The notes beneath the pieces are model-generated. The model was not told the DNA's origin. It saw nothing but the letters and a program-made list of their open reading frames with translations, and did not search any database. A program made the position numbers and the translations under genes. This document shows, one piece after another, positions 33,661 to 45,310 of a stretch of DNA of 64,000 nt. Source of the stretch: Desmodus rotundus (taxonomy: Eukaryota; Chordata; Mammalia; Chiroptera; Phyllostomidae); the NCBI RefSeq assembly GCF_022682495.2, contig NC_071397.1:28039427-28103426 (forward strand). The letters are read 5' to 3'. Within the stretch, counting starts at the first letter, position 1. Every line of letters starts with the position of its first letter.

Positions 33661-35479
33661 ATCTGGTTGAGTCTGTTCTCATTTAATGAGTGCTTACATA
33701 TGAACTGTTACACATTACATAGAAAATAAGGAAACCGGGGAATTTGAAAAACCACCATTTGAGAAGTTGAAGATATGAACGTGGATGGTCTCCCTGAGGA
33801 CAGAGGACAGAGGGCAGGACTGAGGCTTAAGCAATATACTTGATTGCAAAGGGTATGTGGTCAGAAAGGGAGACACGGAATGGCATCATGCAAGAACACC
33901 CTGTCAAAGAACTGAAGGTGCTGGAGGAAAACGAGACAAGTCAAACATAACAGTGTCAGATGGAAAGCGACCCCTGACAACATGGGGTGGGTGCATGTCA
34001 GTCTGCCTGAGTTTGTGCACCTCTGTGTGACTTGTGTGCTTGTGGTTTTAGTGATATAAACATGTTTGCATTTGACACAAAGTAACGGGAGCAGAAGCCA
34101 GTTCAGAGGCACTAATGAGTAAAACTGAGAGTTCTGCAATGGCTACATGAATGAGCAGTAAGGTCAAGTATATTTTGGGGTTAGGGGTGATCTTGCCTCC
34201 AGGTTATTTGTTGATATGGTTATTTATAAAGGAAGGAGTCAGACAAGACAGCAAATACAGTGCCATTGAAGAGGGTAAGTAAAAGGCCAACTCAGGAGGA
34301 GAGGTGGGAAGTCCAGTGAATGGGCAGCGTTGACCAGACCAAGAAGAATGGGATGTCTCTATTTTTTTGACTTTGGAGAGAAGGATAAGAGATGGTAGGG
34401 TTACTAATTAAAGTGGAGGGCAGCTCTGGGACTGACCTCATGATAGATTAGATGGTCTGTCTGATTTTTTTCTTGGAGAATTAGAAGGTAAGGCCACCTG
34501 CCAAGAATGAGGTTGATAGAGACCTGAAAGAAAGGTCAGTTAGGAATGGCCACTCTGTGGGAGGGGATCAATAAGTGATGAATAAAGATGATGGGAGTTT
34601 GAAGAGAGCAGAGATCAACACAGGGAAAATCAAACATTCAGTATTTGAAGGAAAGAGGCAAGAAACCACAAGGGGAGAAAAAATTCAAAATATTTATAAT
34701 AGAAGAGAGAAGAGAAGGGGCTGAATGCCATGGTTGTCAGGAAGTGGAAAGGTTGCAGACACAGGGGAAATATTTTTCTGAAGAATTCACTCAGGGCATT
34801 TGCTTTGTAACATTGCACTTAAATCTCCTTATTTTCTGGTAAATGGTATTTTGTTGTTTTGTTTCAACCTTCTGTTGTACAAATGGTTTGGTTGTTTAAC
34901 TTTATGGCTAAAATACAATTATTTTCAAAAATTAGCACTTTACAGGAAGATTATTCTCAGGTAAAGACCCATTTGCCTTTTCCCAGGTCCTATTAGAAGA
35001 AGCTTTTGGTAAACATTGATGTATGTGTTCTCTAAGTTCAGACTTCTGATTAATGGGCATGTTGGCATGTTTCTGCTCCCTTCACCTGCTGTCTAACTCA
35101 GCTCTGGGAAATCCCGTCAGGTCAAATTAAAGGTAGAGGACAGAGTGCTAATGCCTCAGGAGATGGCCGTATATAACTTCCATTTAAATGCCACCACTGA
35201 AAAAATTGTCTTGGTATAATTTAAAGCGACTAACCAAATGGTTAAGGAGAGAGAGAGTTACTTTATAATTAAATAACACTGCTTCCTTCCTACCTACCCC
35301 ATGGGTATGAGAGTTAAGACCTCAAACAATTTAATAAGGTAATATTTCAAGTGTATACAGCACTTGCCTTTACGTATGCAGTGCACTTGAAATCCAAAGG
35401 GAATAGTGTGTGCAGAGGCAAAGCCGGGCTTGGAAGAAAGCTATTGCCTAAATACAAACAGAGTAGCGTATAAAAACAC
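33661..35479. other. purine-rich unannotated DNA
   Basis: 34200-34830 is GA-rich, with wording such as TTTTTGACTTTGGAGAGAAG. It is likely a very old repeat (possibly antisense L2), but unproven. No gene. Confidence 0.35.
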
Positions 35480-35835
35480 AGGCTCTTTGCTTCCAAAATG
35501 TGTTTGATAGACTGGCAATGGATCATTTCCTGTGGTGCAGGTGCTCACTTTACTGCAGGCCATATTCAATACTGAAAAAATTACTCAGGCTGTACACAGG
35601 CTCCCGTGCTACCCGGAGACCAGATGGGAGCTCGGGTGGTTTTGTTTGTTATATGGCCTCTAATGCTGGAGAAAGTTGCCGCAAGGAACAGAGGCGGTTT
35701 AATTCCAAAAACCCATGGTATTCTAATAGTTGCAGATTTACTGCTTCTGCACAGGACACATTTTTACATTCATGGAGTGGTTAAAATTGTTTGGGCTTGC
35801 GTTTCTTGCAGTGTGATAATGGGCATTTAATCACA
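35480..35835. promoter_or_regulatory. candidate conserved non-coding block
   Basis: Repeat-free, with retained CpGs (CTCCCGTGCTACCCGGAGAC, GAGCTCGGGTGG, TTGCCGCAAGG, AGGCGGTTTAATTCC) and homeodomain-type ATTTAATCAC near 35825. Two overlapping plus-strand frames (94 and 74 codons) do not show a known domain. Regulatory role is inferred from composition only. Confidence 0.3.
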
Positions 35836-36939
35836 TAACATGTGCCTTCCATTTGTGAAATATCATGTAGCATTCGGCTGAGTTCTTGTGTGGTGATCAG
35901 CTCCATTTCTCAGGTCCGTGGCATGCTTTCCTTCCTCCAGAATGGCTCTTCATATCTTCTGTCTCTTCTCACATCTTCACACCCTCTTCCCCACTCTCCT
36001 GGATTCCTACTTCTCTGAACAGGTAGAAATCATTGGCTGAAAATTGCTTCAGCTTCCCTCCAATTTGGTCATAAATGTTTATATAGTCATCCCTCCCATT
36101 CTTTCTGTTCTTTGTCAGAAGCCCTGGACTCTGTCCTGAATTTAAGGTCCTGTTTCTCCACTTGCCCAGATGTGGGAGCATCATTGCTTCTGACTTTTTC
36201 ATTGCTATGTTTGATTTGCCCCTCTCAACCTTATATGGACTCTCCATCTTCCTGTACTTTAAAAAAAAATTGACTTTATCCATGGATGCTGCATTTTGCT
36301 AAGTAGCATCTGTGAATTTAGTGCCTGATTTTTGGCATTTTTAAAAAAGTATCCACCTTATTAATCTGACTGATTCTCAAAGATTCATTCTCTACCTGAC
36401 CATTGATTTGAAAATAAAATTGCTTTAGCCTCTAAATCTATGGCTTTGGCCAATTTATCTAGTAGTGCTTTTGACCACGCGCACTTTCACTTCTCCAGTG
36501 CTATGCCCCTTCATTTCTCCGTGCGCTCCTGCAGGTCCTTCTCCCCTCTCTCAGCTCTTTTTCTGCGAGCCCTAAAGAGGCGTGGGGCTTTTCCATGGTA
36601 TTAAGCAAAACAGAAAAAATAACATTTGAACCTTGCTGTTCTTCTTCAAAGTAATACCTTATCTGTTATTTTCCTAAAAACTGCTGGAGGCTTACCACCA
36701 CCATTTCAGTACCCTACAGTCTGGCTTCCTTGGTTCCTACTGGAACCTGTTCTCAAATATCACTATAGACCCCTAAAATTACTGAGTTTAGCATGGTCAC
36801 AGTATTTATACTACTTGTTGCTGCTTCTACTTGAAGCTTTAATCAGAAACTCCTCCTTACGTCCTCCTGTTTTATACAATGTGTGTCCCCTATGGGAACA
36901 CCATGAAAGTCTAAATGCATGGCCCGTGGAGCCTTGCCT
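35836..36939. other. unannotated DNA
   Basis: No gene recognised. A 122-codon plus-strand frame at 36626-36994 has no domain and overlaps the following MIR, which argues against a gene. Confidence 0.4.
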
Positions 36940-37110
36940 TTCCATCTGGCCTCTGATACTGCGTGACCCCAGGAGAGCTATTGAATTCTTCTAAGCATCA
37001 CTTATTTATCTGTGGGAGATGCATTGTCCTTGAAGATTTGCTATTAAGATTAGAGGTAATGGATTTTAACTTTTAGCAAATTTTTGATACATATAAGAAC
37101 TCAAAAAGTA
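36940..37110 (+). mobile_element. MIR SINE, sense
   Basis: CTGATACTGCGTGACCCCAG, TTCTAAGCATCACTTATTTA, TCTGTGGGAGATGCATTGTC and TTAGAGGTAATGG follow MIR order with strong divergence. Confidence 0.5.
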
Positions 37111-37129
37111 GTCACTGCTATACAGGTTC

Positions 37130-37235
37130 CTAACATCACTAATGTCACCATCTCCCTCGTCACCATCATTGTTGCCATTACCGTCAGTGTCACTACCGTA
37201 ACTGTGAACGTCAGTGTCATTATTATCATCACCTT
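37130..37235. repeat. degenerate trinucleotide-like array
   Basis: Repeated ATCACT/GTCACC/ATCATT units (CATCACTAATGTCACCATCT and onward, ending ATTATTATCATCACC). A decayed microsatellite. Confidence 0.7.
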
Positions 37236-38282
37236 ATTGTAGTATCAAGCTTTCCTCCCATCATAGTTCACTCCGTTGTATCTTTCTTGACCTCGCCTGC
37301 TTCCATTAACAGTAACAGCGAGAACAAACACAGTATTGAAAAGCAGAGTTTCATTGTATCACTTTCCTTATAAAAAAACACTTAGAGTTGTAATCCATTT
37401 TCTCCAAATGTGTTATTTATGCCATGCATGATTTTGCCTTATTTTCTAATATATTCTTCCATTCATCTTGTGTTTAAGCCACAGGATCTCATGCACTTTC
37501 AATTTTCTGTAGTTTTCATTGTCTGAAACCCAAACATGTTGTGTACCTATGCTTATCTATACATACAGGCCAGCTGAGTGCTTAACTCCATCTCAGAGCA
37601 AGTTTTTACAGCCCCAGGTTGGAAATGAATAACTAAGTATTCCTCCCATTATGTTTACTCAGAATTTTTTACAGCTTTATGGCATATATGTTATTCTACT
37701 TTGTAGTATAACGAGTTCATTATGTCTGTTTGACCACCCTTATCCCAACCTTGAAAGCCTGAAAATTGCTTAGAGTAATAACCATTATACATTGTTTCAT
37801 TCGTTTTTTAATTACAGCCAGCTTTGTGCCTCAAACAGATGATTTCTGAGACTGACAATTTTACATATTACCTGCCTGCAAACACAAATAATTTCAAGTG
37901 TGTTTAAATATAGCAGGTGCCCAGATATGAAATTCTGGGCTGTGGATTCTTGTGGGCTTACAAAGCCTGAAAGATTATCTCATTGGAAGAGGCTGCAAAT
38001 GATAAAGTATCATAAAACAAGTATGCTTCTTGCCAGTTTCCTTACCTGCAGAGGAAATAATAGATACTGAATTGTAGAAGATCTGGGCAACTTAAATGTG
38101 TTTTTTTAATGGTTTGTGGTCTATTTGTTATTGTATAGATTACACAGCTATTCATAGCCAATGTAAAGCATTTATTTTTCCATATATCTGAGGAAAAATG
38201 GAAAGAAAATATAATCAATATATTCTAAAATATTCAAATTACGGTGCTATTCATTAGGAGTAAAAAGTATATATGAGGATGG
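37236..38282. other. AT-rich unique DNA
   Basis: No gene or repeat recognised. Confidence 0.4.
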
Positions 38283-38775
38283 ACCCCCCCCAAAAATGGA
38301 ATTTATTTATAAAAATTGTGTATTTATTCTTACATGTTTAAACTTCAGTCACCTTCAAAGTACTCTCCATTTGATGCTATACACCTACTGAGACTTTTTT
38401 TCACTGCTCAAAATAGTTTTGGAACTCACTGATTTTGATGCCTTTTAGTGCTTCTGCCGTGTTTTGTTTCACCTTTTTTACGTTGGCAAAACATTTTCCT
38501 TTGAGGACTTTTTTTCATCCTGGGAAACAACAGAAAATGTCACTTGGGGTGATATCCTGTGAATAGGGAGGGTGGGGCATGGGGGTCATGCTGTATTTGG
38601 TCAAAAACTGCTGAACACTCAGCACAGTGTGGGCAGGTACACTTATAAGTCACCCATCATGAAATGGGCAAACTCGTTGAAACAGTCTTCAAAAAAATTC
38701 ACTGAAGCCGAACACAGCCTCTCATAACCACACCAGCTGGTACACTAATACAGGTGGGTTCCTAGAACACTCACC
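38283..38775 (-). mobile_element. mariner fragment, C-terminal half, copy 1
   Basis: On the minus strand this encodes a broken C-terminal part of a mariner transposase, the region that normally holds HPPYSxDLxPSD, the block with the third catalytic Asp, followed by EVKQNTAEALK-like residues and a GEYFEGD-type end. Several stops and frameshifts are present. Copy 2 at 44233-44721 covers the same part of the element and ends at nearly the same base (ACTCACCT). The N-terminal DNA-binding half is absent. One end is marked by a C8 run. No terminal inverted repeat pair was found. Confidence 0.7.
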
Positions 38776-40199
38776 TAGCACGGGAAGCTTGTACAACAAG
38801 GCCTGCCCTGCAGAAGATAATTCCCTTTTTCTTGCATCTCCCCTTGTGATAGTTTTTTTTTTTATATAGTTCTTTTATCTAGTTATTTTATACACGTATC
38901 CTTACTTCCTTACTTAACAAAGTGTGTGCTTCTCATTAACTGTATATCTTTTCAAATCCTTTTTTTTAAGCTGACTATATTAATTCCAATCCTGGCCCCT
39001 GGCATGTTGGAGGGGGGTGGGATGTTTAATATAGGCACTGTGTGTGAAGTGTTGCTTTCCTTATTCCAGAACTACTCGTACGTTCTGACATTGCCGAATT
39101 TTATATAAACAATGCTCATGAACTCTAAATCAAATACATTCTTTTGTGTCTAAGGTATTTTCAAAAAGAATTACCTTAATGTGTATATTCCTTAAAATCA
39201 AATAGGACTAAAATATAGAATATATACCGTGTCAATGAAAATGTTCTGAATATGTAAAAAACAACCTTTCTTTACAGAAAAGCCAAATAAACTAGGTCAA
39301 TTGAGAGGTGAAAAATGAGGGTTATAGTTGTCAAAAATGTGTGTTAATAACACAAATTATTTCATTATGTTATCATCATATGTTATAAAATTTAACCTAA
39401 GAAGATCTCATGAATTTTTGTTCATTAAATAAAGTAATATCTTAATTGTTTGAAATTATTTCTTTTACTTTAGTTTGGGTGCTATAGTATACCTTTGGTT
39501 TTATTCTAATCCATGTAGCCTAAACTAAGAAAAAATTAACTATATAATTTGTTAGTTAGGCCCTTCTAGTCTATTAAATCTTAATAAATCTGTACCTTAT
39601 TAAAACCATTAAATATAAGCATAAACAAGCAATTCAGTGTATCTGAGCATTGTAAAATATATGTTATGCTCAGACTTTCATAATGAAAGTCATTATTAGT
39701 TGCAAATGATGGTAGCTCCTTATGTCTTCAAAGTTGAAGGGAAAACTTTTGTATTTGAATTATTTCTGAGAACAGCAGTTAACACACACACATACACACA
39801 CCCCTCAAGGACATTTCTCCCCTGGTGGTGGTTGAGGAATGTACATATGCTTCAGTAAAGGAGATTGAACTCCTAGTATTTTGTTGGATTGATCTTTTCC
39901 TAACGAAGAAATTAAAATTAACTAAAAGCTAATCAGTAATATATAGGAGGTGAGTTTTTTACCTTAAGCCTTATTAAAGTGAGATAAGTAATTCATAAAG
40001 TAGGAAAGGGTTGCTTTGGACAGAACTAAATGAAATGACACTGCCAAGGATTGTTTCCTAAAAAGTAATAGAGGTGATGAAAGCAAACCAAGACACAAAT
40101 TCAAGTCCAACTCATCTTGCTTCTTGTCAGAAGGAAAACAACCAGCGTAATGTCCACACAACTCTATTTAATAGTGGCTGCTGGCAAAGAATCTGGGAA
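38776..40199. other. AT-rich unique DNA
   Basis: No gene seen. A short (CA)n lies at about 39781-39803. Confidence 0.4.
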
Positions 40200-40440
40200 G
40201 TAGCAGCTGTCCATGCAGGTGGATCAAGTCCCTTTTAATATTCTAGCTAGAAAAAAAAAAATCATGCTATTTGCCAGGACTAATTTTCCCTCGGCAAAAC
40301 GTAACTGGGTATAAATCCTAGTTAGATGCAATGTCCAATTACCGAGCCTACCATAGGACACTATAATAGCGGCATGTCCAGTTCTCTGAATAAATTTGTC
40401 AGCTGCATTCAACGTGCAATTTAGACATATGGCATATAGT
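40200..40440. promoter_or_regulatory. candidate conserved non-coding block
   Basis: Repeat-free, with CpGs (CCCTCGGCAAAACGTAACTG, CCAATTACCGAGCC, AATAGCGGCATG, CAACGTGCAA) and homeodomain-like TAATTG/CAATTA words. No reading frame with a known domain. Constraint is inferred, not shown. Confidence 0.3.
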
Positions 40441-41629
40441 GGAAAGCAAGAGAAAATGTTTAAATACTGTAATTTTTCTTTTTTCCAAACTTGTAATTTC
40501 TAATGTATATTAGCATCCATTTTAATCTTGCCTTCTAGCTAAACAGTTTGGGTTTTCTGTGCTGGAAAAATAAAGCTGATTTTGTTGACATCCTTTCCTG
40601 CTACCTCCTACGGTGGGTGTTCTTACTCCTTTTCTGGTGGTCCTAAGGGAGAGGACAGCTGCTTGCAGCGGAAAACAGCATCACGGTTTCTGCAGTCCCA
40701 TGTCAGCTCACACCCACTGCTGAGGCAGTGAACTCCCACCTCCTGGTCTCCAGGTGAGAGGCAGTGGGGAGAAAGGAGAAATAAGAGGCAGTCAGTGTCC
40801 TAAAGACCTGGAAGCAAGCATGTTTGGACTTACATATTCATACAAATGCCCTAAATGTCCTGCTTTGGTTCCTTCTTTTGACTTCACCCATGTTTTCAAT
40901 TAGTAACTCGTTGTGGCTTCTTTGGGCCTAACTCAGGCTTGTATATCCACTGGTATCTCTAATTATATAAGCCAGTGTAGCATGGGTTGTACTCTTGTAT
41001 CCTTGGCCGACTCCTTCAGAACTGGTGTGGTCGTTGCTCATTTTCTTCAAGGAGTACTCAGTGTGCTATGCACTATGATTTCAATTGTGTAGAAGCCATC
41101 CATTCATTTTGTTTTCTCATATAGACTATAGTTGGTGTTAAACTGGCTTATTTTCTCATTACTCCTTTTTTTAGGGTCTGCTTTTTTTGTGGGGGTCAAA
41201 CTAATTTTTCTTCAGATTCATTTTTTAAAATATTATAATGCTAATGTATTTTACTGTGAGATTTTCTCCTCATCATTGCCTGTCTTCCAAAACAATAATT
41301 ACAAACGGAAACTGTTCTTATGAAACCAATTAGACAATGCTGTGTTAGGTTTATGTTTACCTGAGAGGTATTGCATACGAAAATTACGTTGCCTAATTTT
41401 TTAGAAGAGAATGAGGTTTTTATTCTTATCATTTATATAATGATTTAATCCATGACAGCACATGCAAAGTCTACTTTTATGTAAAATGTCCGGTAGTAAA
41501 CATATAAAAATATTTAAATACTGTAAAGATTTATCCTGGCCCCAGATGGTCAGACTGAGGAATGTGCAGATGTCACTGCTCTCCAGACCAGTGTCTAGGG
41601 TTTACAGTCTTTTCAAGGTCACGCTCATG
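40441..41629. other. unannotated DNA
   Basis: No gene recognised. Confidence 0.4.
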
Positions 41630-41758
41630 TCGCTCTCTCCTCCTCCTCCTCATTTTCTGTCATTTCCGGTCCCTTCTCTTCTTCCCTTTTTTCTCCTTGA
41701 CTGTCTCTCCTTTTTTATCTTCCTCCTCCCTTTCCTCTTCCTTTTCCTCTCTATTTAT
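41630..41758. repeat. CT-rich low-complexity tract
   Basis: Starts with TCTCTCCTCCTCCTCCTC and continues as a degenerate polypyrimidine run. The Ser/Leu/Phe-rich open frames across it are artefacts. Confidence 0.8.
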
Positions 41759-42289
41759 TAAGCTGATGAAAGTAATCCTGGAGTTTATATGCAAGAGCAA
41801 ACAGGTGAGAAATAATATATGTTTTGGTAAAAAAAAAAGTAATAATGAGCAACTTGACCTACTAAGAGCTACACCTTAGTGTGAGCGCACAATAATTAGT
41901 ATCATATAGCTAAAACATTAAAATAAGGTAAAATTAATCCACCCCTCCGTAAGCTCAAAGCATGAATAAAAATGTAGTGAGTGATAGTCATGGCCAAAAA
42001 ATTGATGAATCAAAGAATTGTTCAATAAATAGGACTAGTAAAGTAATTACCTGAAAAGTAAAAGAAAGTAAAAAGGAAAGACTGCATTTTCACCTTTTGC
42101 CTAAACATTAAAGCAATGGAATGAATCATAAACATATTTGCATAAATTTTATATGCCATATTATACTTAAAATTAAAGAATATTATTATATGGTAACTGA
42201 TAATTGGTAACCAAATAAAATTGTCAAAGATTTAGATTCATAACTGAAATATGAATTATAATAATAGTTAGAATAGCACCTATAATTTA
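41759..42289. other. unannotated AT-rich DNA
   Basis: No gene or repeat recognised. Confidence 0.4.
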
Positions 42290-42440
42290 CTGAAAATGTG
42301 TGTCAGGGACTCTTCTAAGTGGTTTATTTATAATATCACATTCAGCCCTCTGTGAGTCACACATTATAATCTCTATAATTTTCAGGAGATAGACATGGGG
42401 TTTAGATTTCAAGCAACTCACTAAAACCTAATCACAATGT
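42290..42440 (-). mobile_element. MIR fragment, antisense
   Basis: GTGTCAGGGACTCTTCTAAG, TTATAATATCACATTCAGCC, TTATAATCTCTATAATTTTC follow the antisense MIR order. Confidence 0.5.
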
Positions 42441-42469
42441 AAACCTTAGCCTGACTGCTTAAATTTATT

Positions 42470-42593
42470 TGACGTATATATATGTATATATACACATATC
42501 TACACATATACATATATACATATTGTATATGTAGACACGTGTGTGTATATATACATATACACATGTGCGTGTATGTGTGTGTGTGTGTGTATA
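42470..42593. repeat. (TA)n/(CA)n/(TG)n compound microsatellite
   Basis: Alternating purine-pyrimidine array of TATATG, CACATA and finally (TG)9. It could adopt cruciform or Z-DNA conformations. Confidence 0.9.
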
Positions 42594-42667
42594 GTCATTT
42601 AGGTTGTTTTACTTTATTAATATTATGACACTGAGATGAGCTTTATGATACACATATGTGCTTATTT

Positions 42668-42854
42668 AAGGAGAAATAACCCTGGGTGGTGTGGCTCAGT
42701 GGATTGAGTGCAGGCCTGCAAACCAAGAGGTTGCAGGTTGGATTCCCAGTGAGGGCACATGCCTGGATTGAGGGCCAGGTCCCCGGTGGGGGGCTCATGA
42801 GAGGCAACCACACATTGATGTTTCTCTCCCTTTCTTTAAAAAAAAAGGAGAAAT
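42668..42854 (+). mobile_element. VES SINE, short tail
   Basis: The element runs 42678-42844, flanked by AAGGAGAAAT at 42668-42677 and 42845-42854. Head CCCTGGGTGGTGTGGCTCAG, B-box region GGTTGGATTCC, body GTGAGGGCACATGCCTGG. The 3' pyrimidine part is short and ends in A9 without the usual AAATAAATAAA unit, so this copy lacks about 40 bases of the typical 3' end. Confidence 0.92.
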
Positions 42855-43544
42855 GTACTTTTAACTGGAGTGTTTTAACTATTCAAAAGAATAAGCTACT
42901 GCCATTTTAGTCATTTTATATCATATTGGTAGACATTTGTATTGCTTAGTGATTTTCCCAATTAGAAATAAATTAGCTTGAACATTTCCATAAACCTATC
43001 TTTTTGCACATATCAAAGGATTTCTTCTTTCTGGTAAAATCACTGTATGATGGATGGGTGCACATTTTAAATGTTAACTAGATATTTTAGAAGGGACAGC
43101 AGGTATTCATATTTTGTCTCTCACTGTAATGCAGATGCATCCAGAGATGGACCATTAAGGATAACCTCACTTTAGGTTTGTTCGTTTGGGGAAGAGGAGT
43201 TATTTTTCCTTAGTTGAAGAAGTTGTATATTTTTCTTTAAAAAAACAGTATTTTCAGACATGAACAATGATTGGGTTTCTAAAATTTTTGTGCACAATTA
43301 TTCTCTCACAATTCTTACAGTCACTGTTTAATGTTGTGGCAAACGCTTTCTGGCAAAAAAAATCTTTTTATCTCTATTGAGTAAAGTCTGGAGCAAGTAA
43401 AAGATAGAACATGTCAGAGTCAGGGAGAAAATCAAGATTTAGATAAAAGAAATAAAGCATATAGTGACTGAGCCGTAACATCACATGATGGCATGTAGAT
43501 TATTACTTATTACTCATCACAATGAGGAAGAAAAGACTAAAGAA
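42855..43544. other. unannotated AT-rich DNA
   Basis: No gene or repeat recognised. Confidence 0.4.
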
Positions 43545-43904
43545 GTATATATGGTAGTTCTATTCTTAGTTTTTTGAGGACCCTCTATACTGTTTTCTAT
43601 AGTGATTGCACCAATTTACAATCTCACCAACAGTGCACGAAGGTTCCCTTTCTCCACAGACTCACTAACATGTGTCACTTGTTGACTTTCTTGGAATAGC
43701 ATTTTGATGCTATGATGTGTGAGGTGGTGTTTTGTTATGGTTTTGATCTGCATCTCTCTGATGCTTAGTGATGTTGACCATTTTTTCATATACCTATTGG
43801 CCATCTATATGTCTTCTTTGGAGAAATTTCTATTTAAGTCCTTTGCCCATTTTTAGATCAGGTTTTTAAATTTTTTTTAAGTGGAGATGTGTGAGTTTCT
43901 TATA

Positions 43905-44035
43905 TACAGGGGAGGGGAAAAGTAGGTTTACTATTGTCTATATGGAAAAATAATACAATAATAAATAATAATACAAGAATAAACTATGTGTTTCACATAC
44001 TTACAACTATAAACCTACTTTTGCCCCACCCTATA
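43905..44035. mobile_element. mariner-type MITE
   Basis: 127 bp (43907-44033) with terminal inverted repeats: left CAGGGGAGGGGAAAAGTAGG, right in complement GGGTGGGGCAAAAGTAGG, both continuing TTTA. Flanked by TA on both sides. Removing the element and one TA restores a normal antisense L1 sequence, TTCTTATATATTTTGG. Non-coding, so it needed transposase from elsewhere. Confidence 0.85.
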
Positions 44036-44232
44036 TTTTGGATATAAACCCCTTATTGGATCCAGCAATTCCATTTCTGAGTATTTATCCAAAGAAAACA
44101 AAAACACTAATTTGAAAAAAAATATATGAATCCCTATATTCACTGCAGCATTATTTACAATAGCCAAGATAAACGAACTCTGTGTCCGTTGATACATAAA
44201 TGGGTAAAGATGATGTGATATGATATATATAA

Positions 44233-44721
44233 ACCCCCCAAACCCCAGAACTTATTTATTAAAAATGTGTATTTCTTCTTACATGGTTAAACTTCAGCCA
44301 ACTTGAAAGTACTCTCCATTTGATGCAATACACCTGTTAAGACTTTTTTTTCACTGCTCAGAACAGTTTTTGAACTTGTCAATTTTGATGGCTTTTAGTG
44401 CTTCTGCCGTGTTTTGTTTCACCTCTTCCACAGCAGCTACATGCTTCTCTTTGAGGACTTTTTTCATCCAGGGAAACAAAAAAGTCACTTGGTGTGAGAT
44501 CCTGTGAATAGGGAGGGTGGGGCACAGGGGACATGCCATTTTTGGTCAAAAGTGCTGAACACTCAGCACAGTGTGGCCAGGTGCGCTCATAAGTCACCAA
44601 TCATGAAACAGGCAAACATGTTGAGTTTTCAAAAAAAAAAATTACTGAGCCTGAACACAGCCTCTTACAACAATGCCCGCTGGTACACTGCTATAGAGAT
44701 GTGTTCCTAGAGCACTCACCT
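44233..44721 (-). mobile_element. mariner fragment, C-terminal half, copy 2
   Basis: Minus strand reads a mariner transposase C-terminal region: HCAECSALLTKNGMS and HPPYSQDLTPSDFF, then EVKQNTAEALKAIK in a shifted frame. YSxDLxPSD contains the third catalytic Asp of the DDD triad. The upstream two Asp and the helix-turn-helix half are missing. It lies in the TA-rich part of the L1 3' UTR, next to the second mariner. Clearly homologous to the copy at 38283-38775 and less interrupted. Confidence 0.75.
44379..44600 (-). pseudogene. mariner transposase remnant (C-terminal)
   Basis: Open for about 73 codons, including the HPPYS block, then frame-shifted near 44490 into the frame with EVKQNTAEALK. 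Family length is about 340-350 residues, so only a fifth to a quarter remains. It cannot be an active transposase. Confidence 0.7.
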
Positions 44722-44771
44722 ACACATTTACAATAGCCAATACATACAAATATGCGTATGTACAATATATA

Positions 44772-45310
44772 TTGGGTTGGTAAAAAAAGTTCATTTGTTT
44801 TTTTTTTCCTGTAAGATGGCTCTGGGTAGTTCTCAGTTGTCTTTAGCTTCACTGGAAACTATTTTGTTACATTATATTGTGACAGCTGTCATCTCAGCAT
44901 GCATTAAAATAATTTATCAAAATTGGTGAATTTTTATGTAGCCATTTTAATATTGGAGATGGAAGAAAATACACAATTTTGGGGCATATTATGCTTTATA
45001 TTTTAAGAAAGGTAAAAACACAACAAAAGTTTTGTTCAGTGTATAGAGAAGTAGCTGTGACTGATCGAACATGTCAGAAGTGGTTTGAGAAGTTTCGTGC
45101 TAGAGTTTCTTGCTGAATGATAGATGCATGCTTGAGTAGACCAGTTGATGTTGATAGTGATCAAATCAACACATTAATTGAGAACAATCAAAGTTATACC
45201 ACGTGGGAGATTGCCAATATACTAAAAATTTCCAAGTCAATAAAGTTATTGGTGAAAATGAAAAATTTATTTTATGTAAAAATACTAAACAGATTTTTTA
45301 GCCAACCCAA
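44772..45310 (+). mobile_element. Hsmar1-like mariner, internally deleted
   Basis: 539 bp with terminal inverted repeats TTGGGTTGGTAAAAAAAGTT and, from the right in complement, TTGGGTTGGCTAAAAAATCT. TA flanks are at 44770-44771 and 45311-45312. The 5' UTR (AAGATGGCTCTGGGTAGTTC, GTGACAGCTGTCATCTCAGC) and N-terminal coding part match the Hsmar1 / cecropia-type mariners known from several mammals. About 750 bases of the ~1.3-kb family length are missing, including the whole catalytic core. Confidence 0.85.
44959..45240 (+). pseudogene. mariner transposase remnant (N-terminal)
   Basis: Start codon at 44959 after the GAATTTTTATGTAGCCATTT leader. The helix-turn-helix region can be followed across frames (VTDRTCQKWFEKFRA, then LIENNQSYTTWEIANILKIS). 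A frameshift occurs within the first 20 codons, and a TGA follows the ARVSC segment. The sequence then jumps from ILKIS to the last bases of the element, so the DD34D domain is deleted. Confidence 0.75.
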
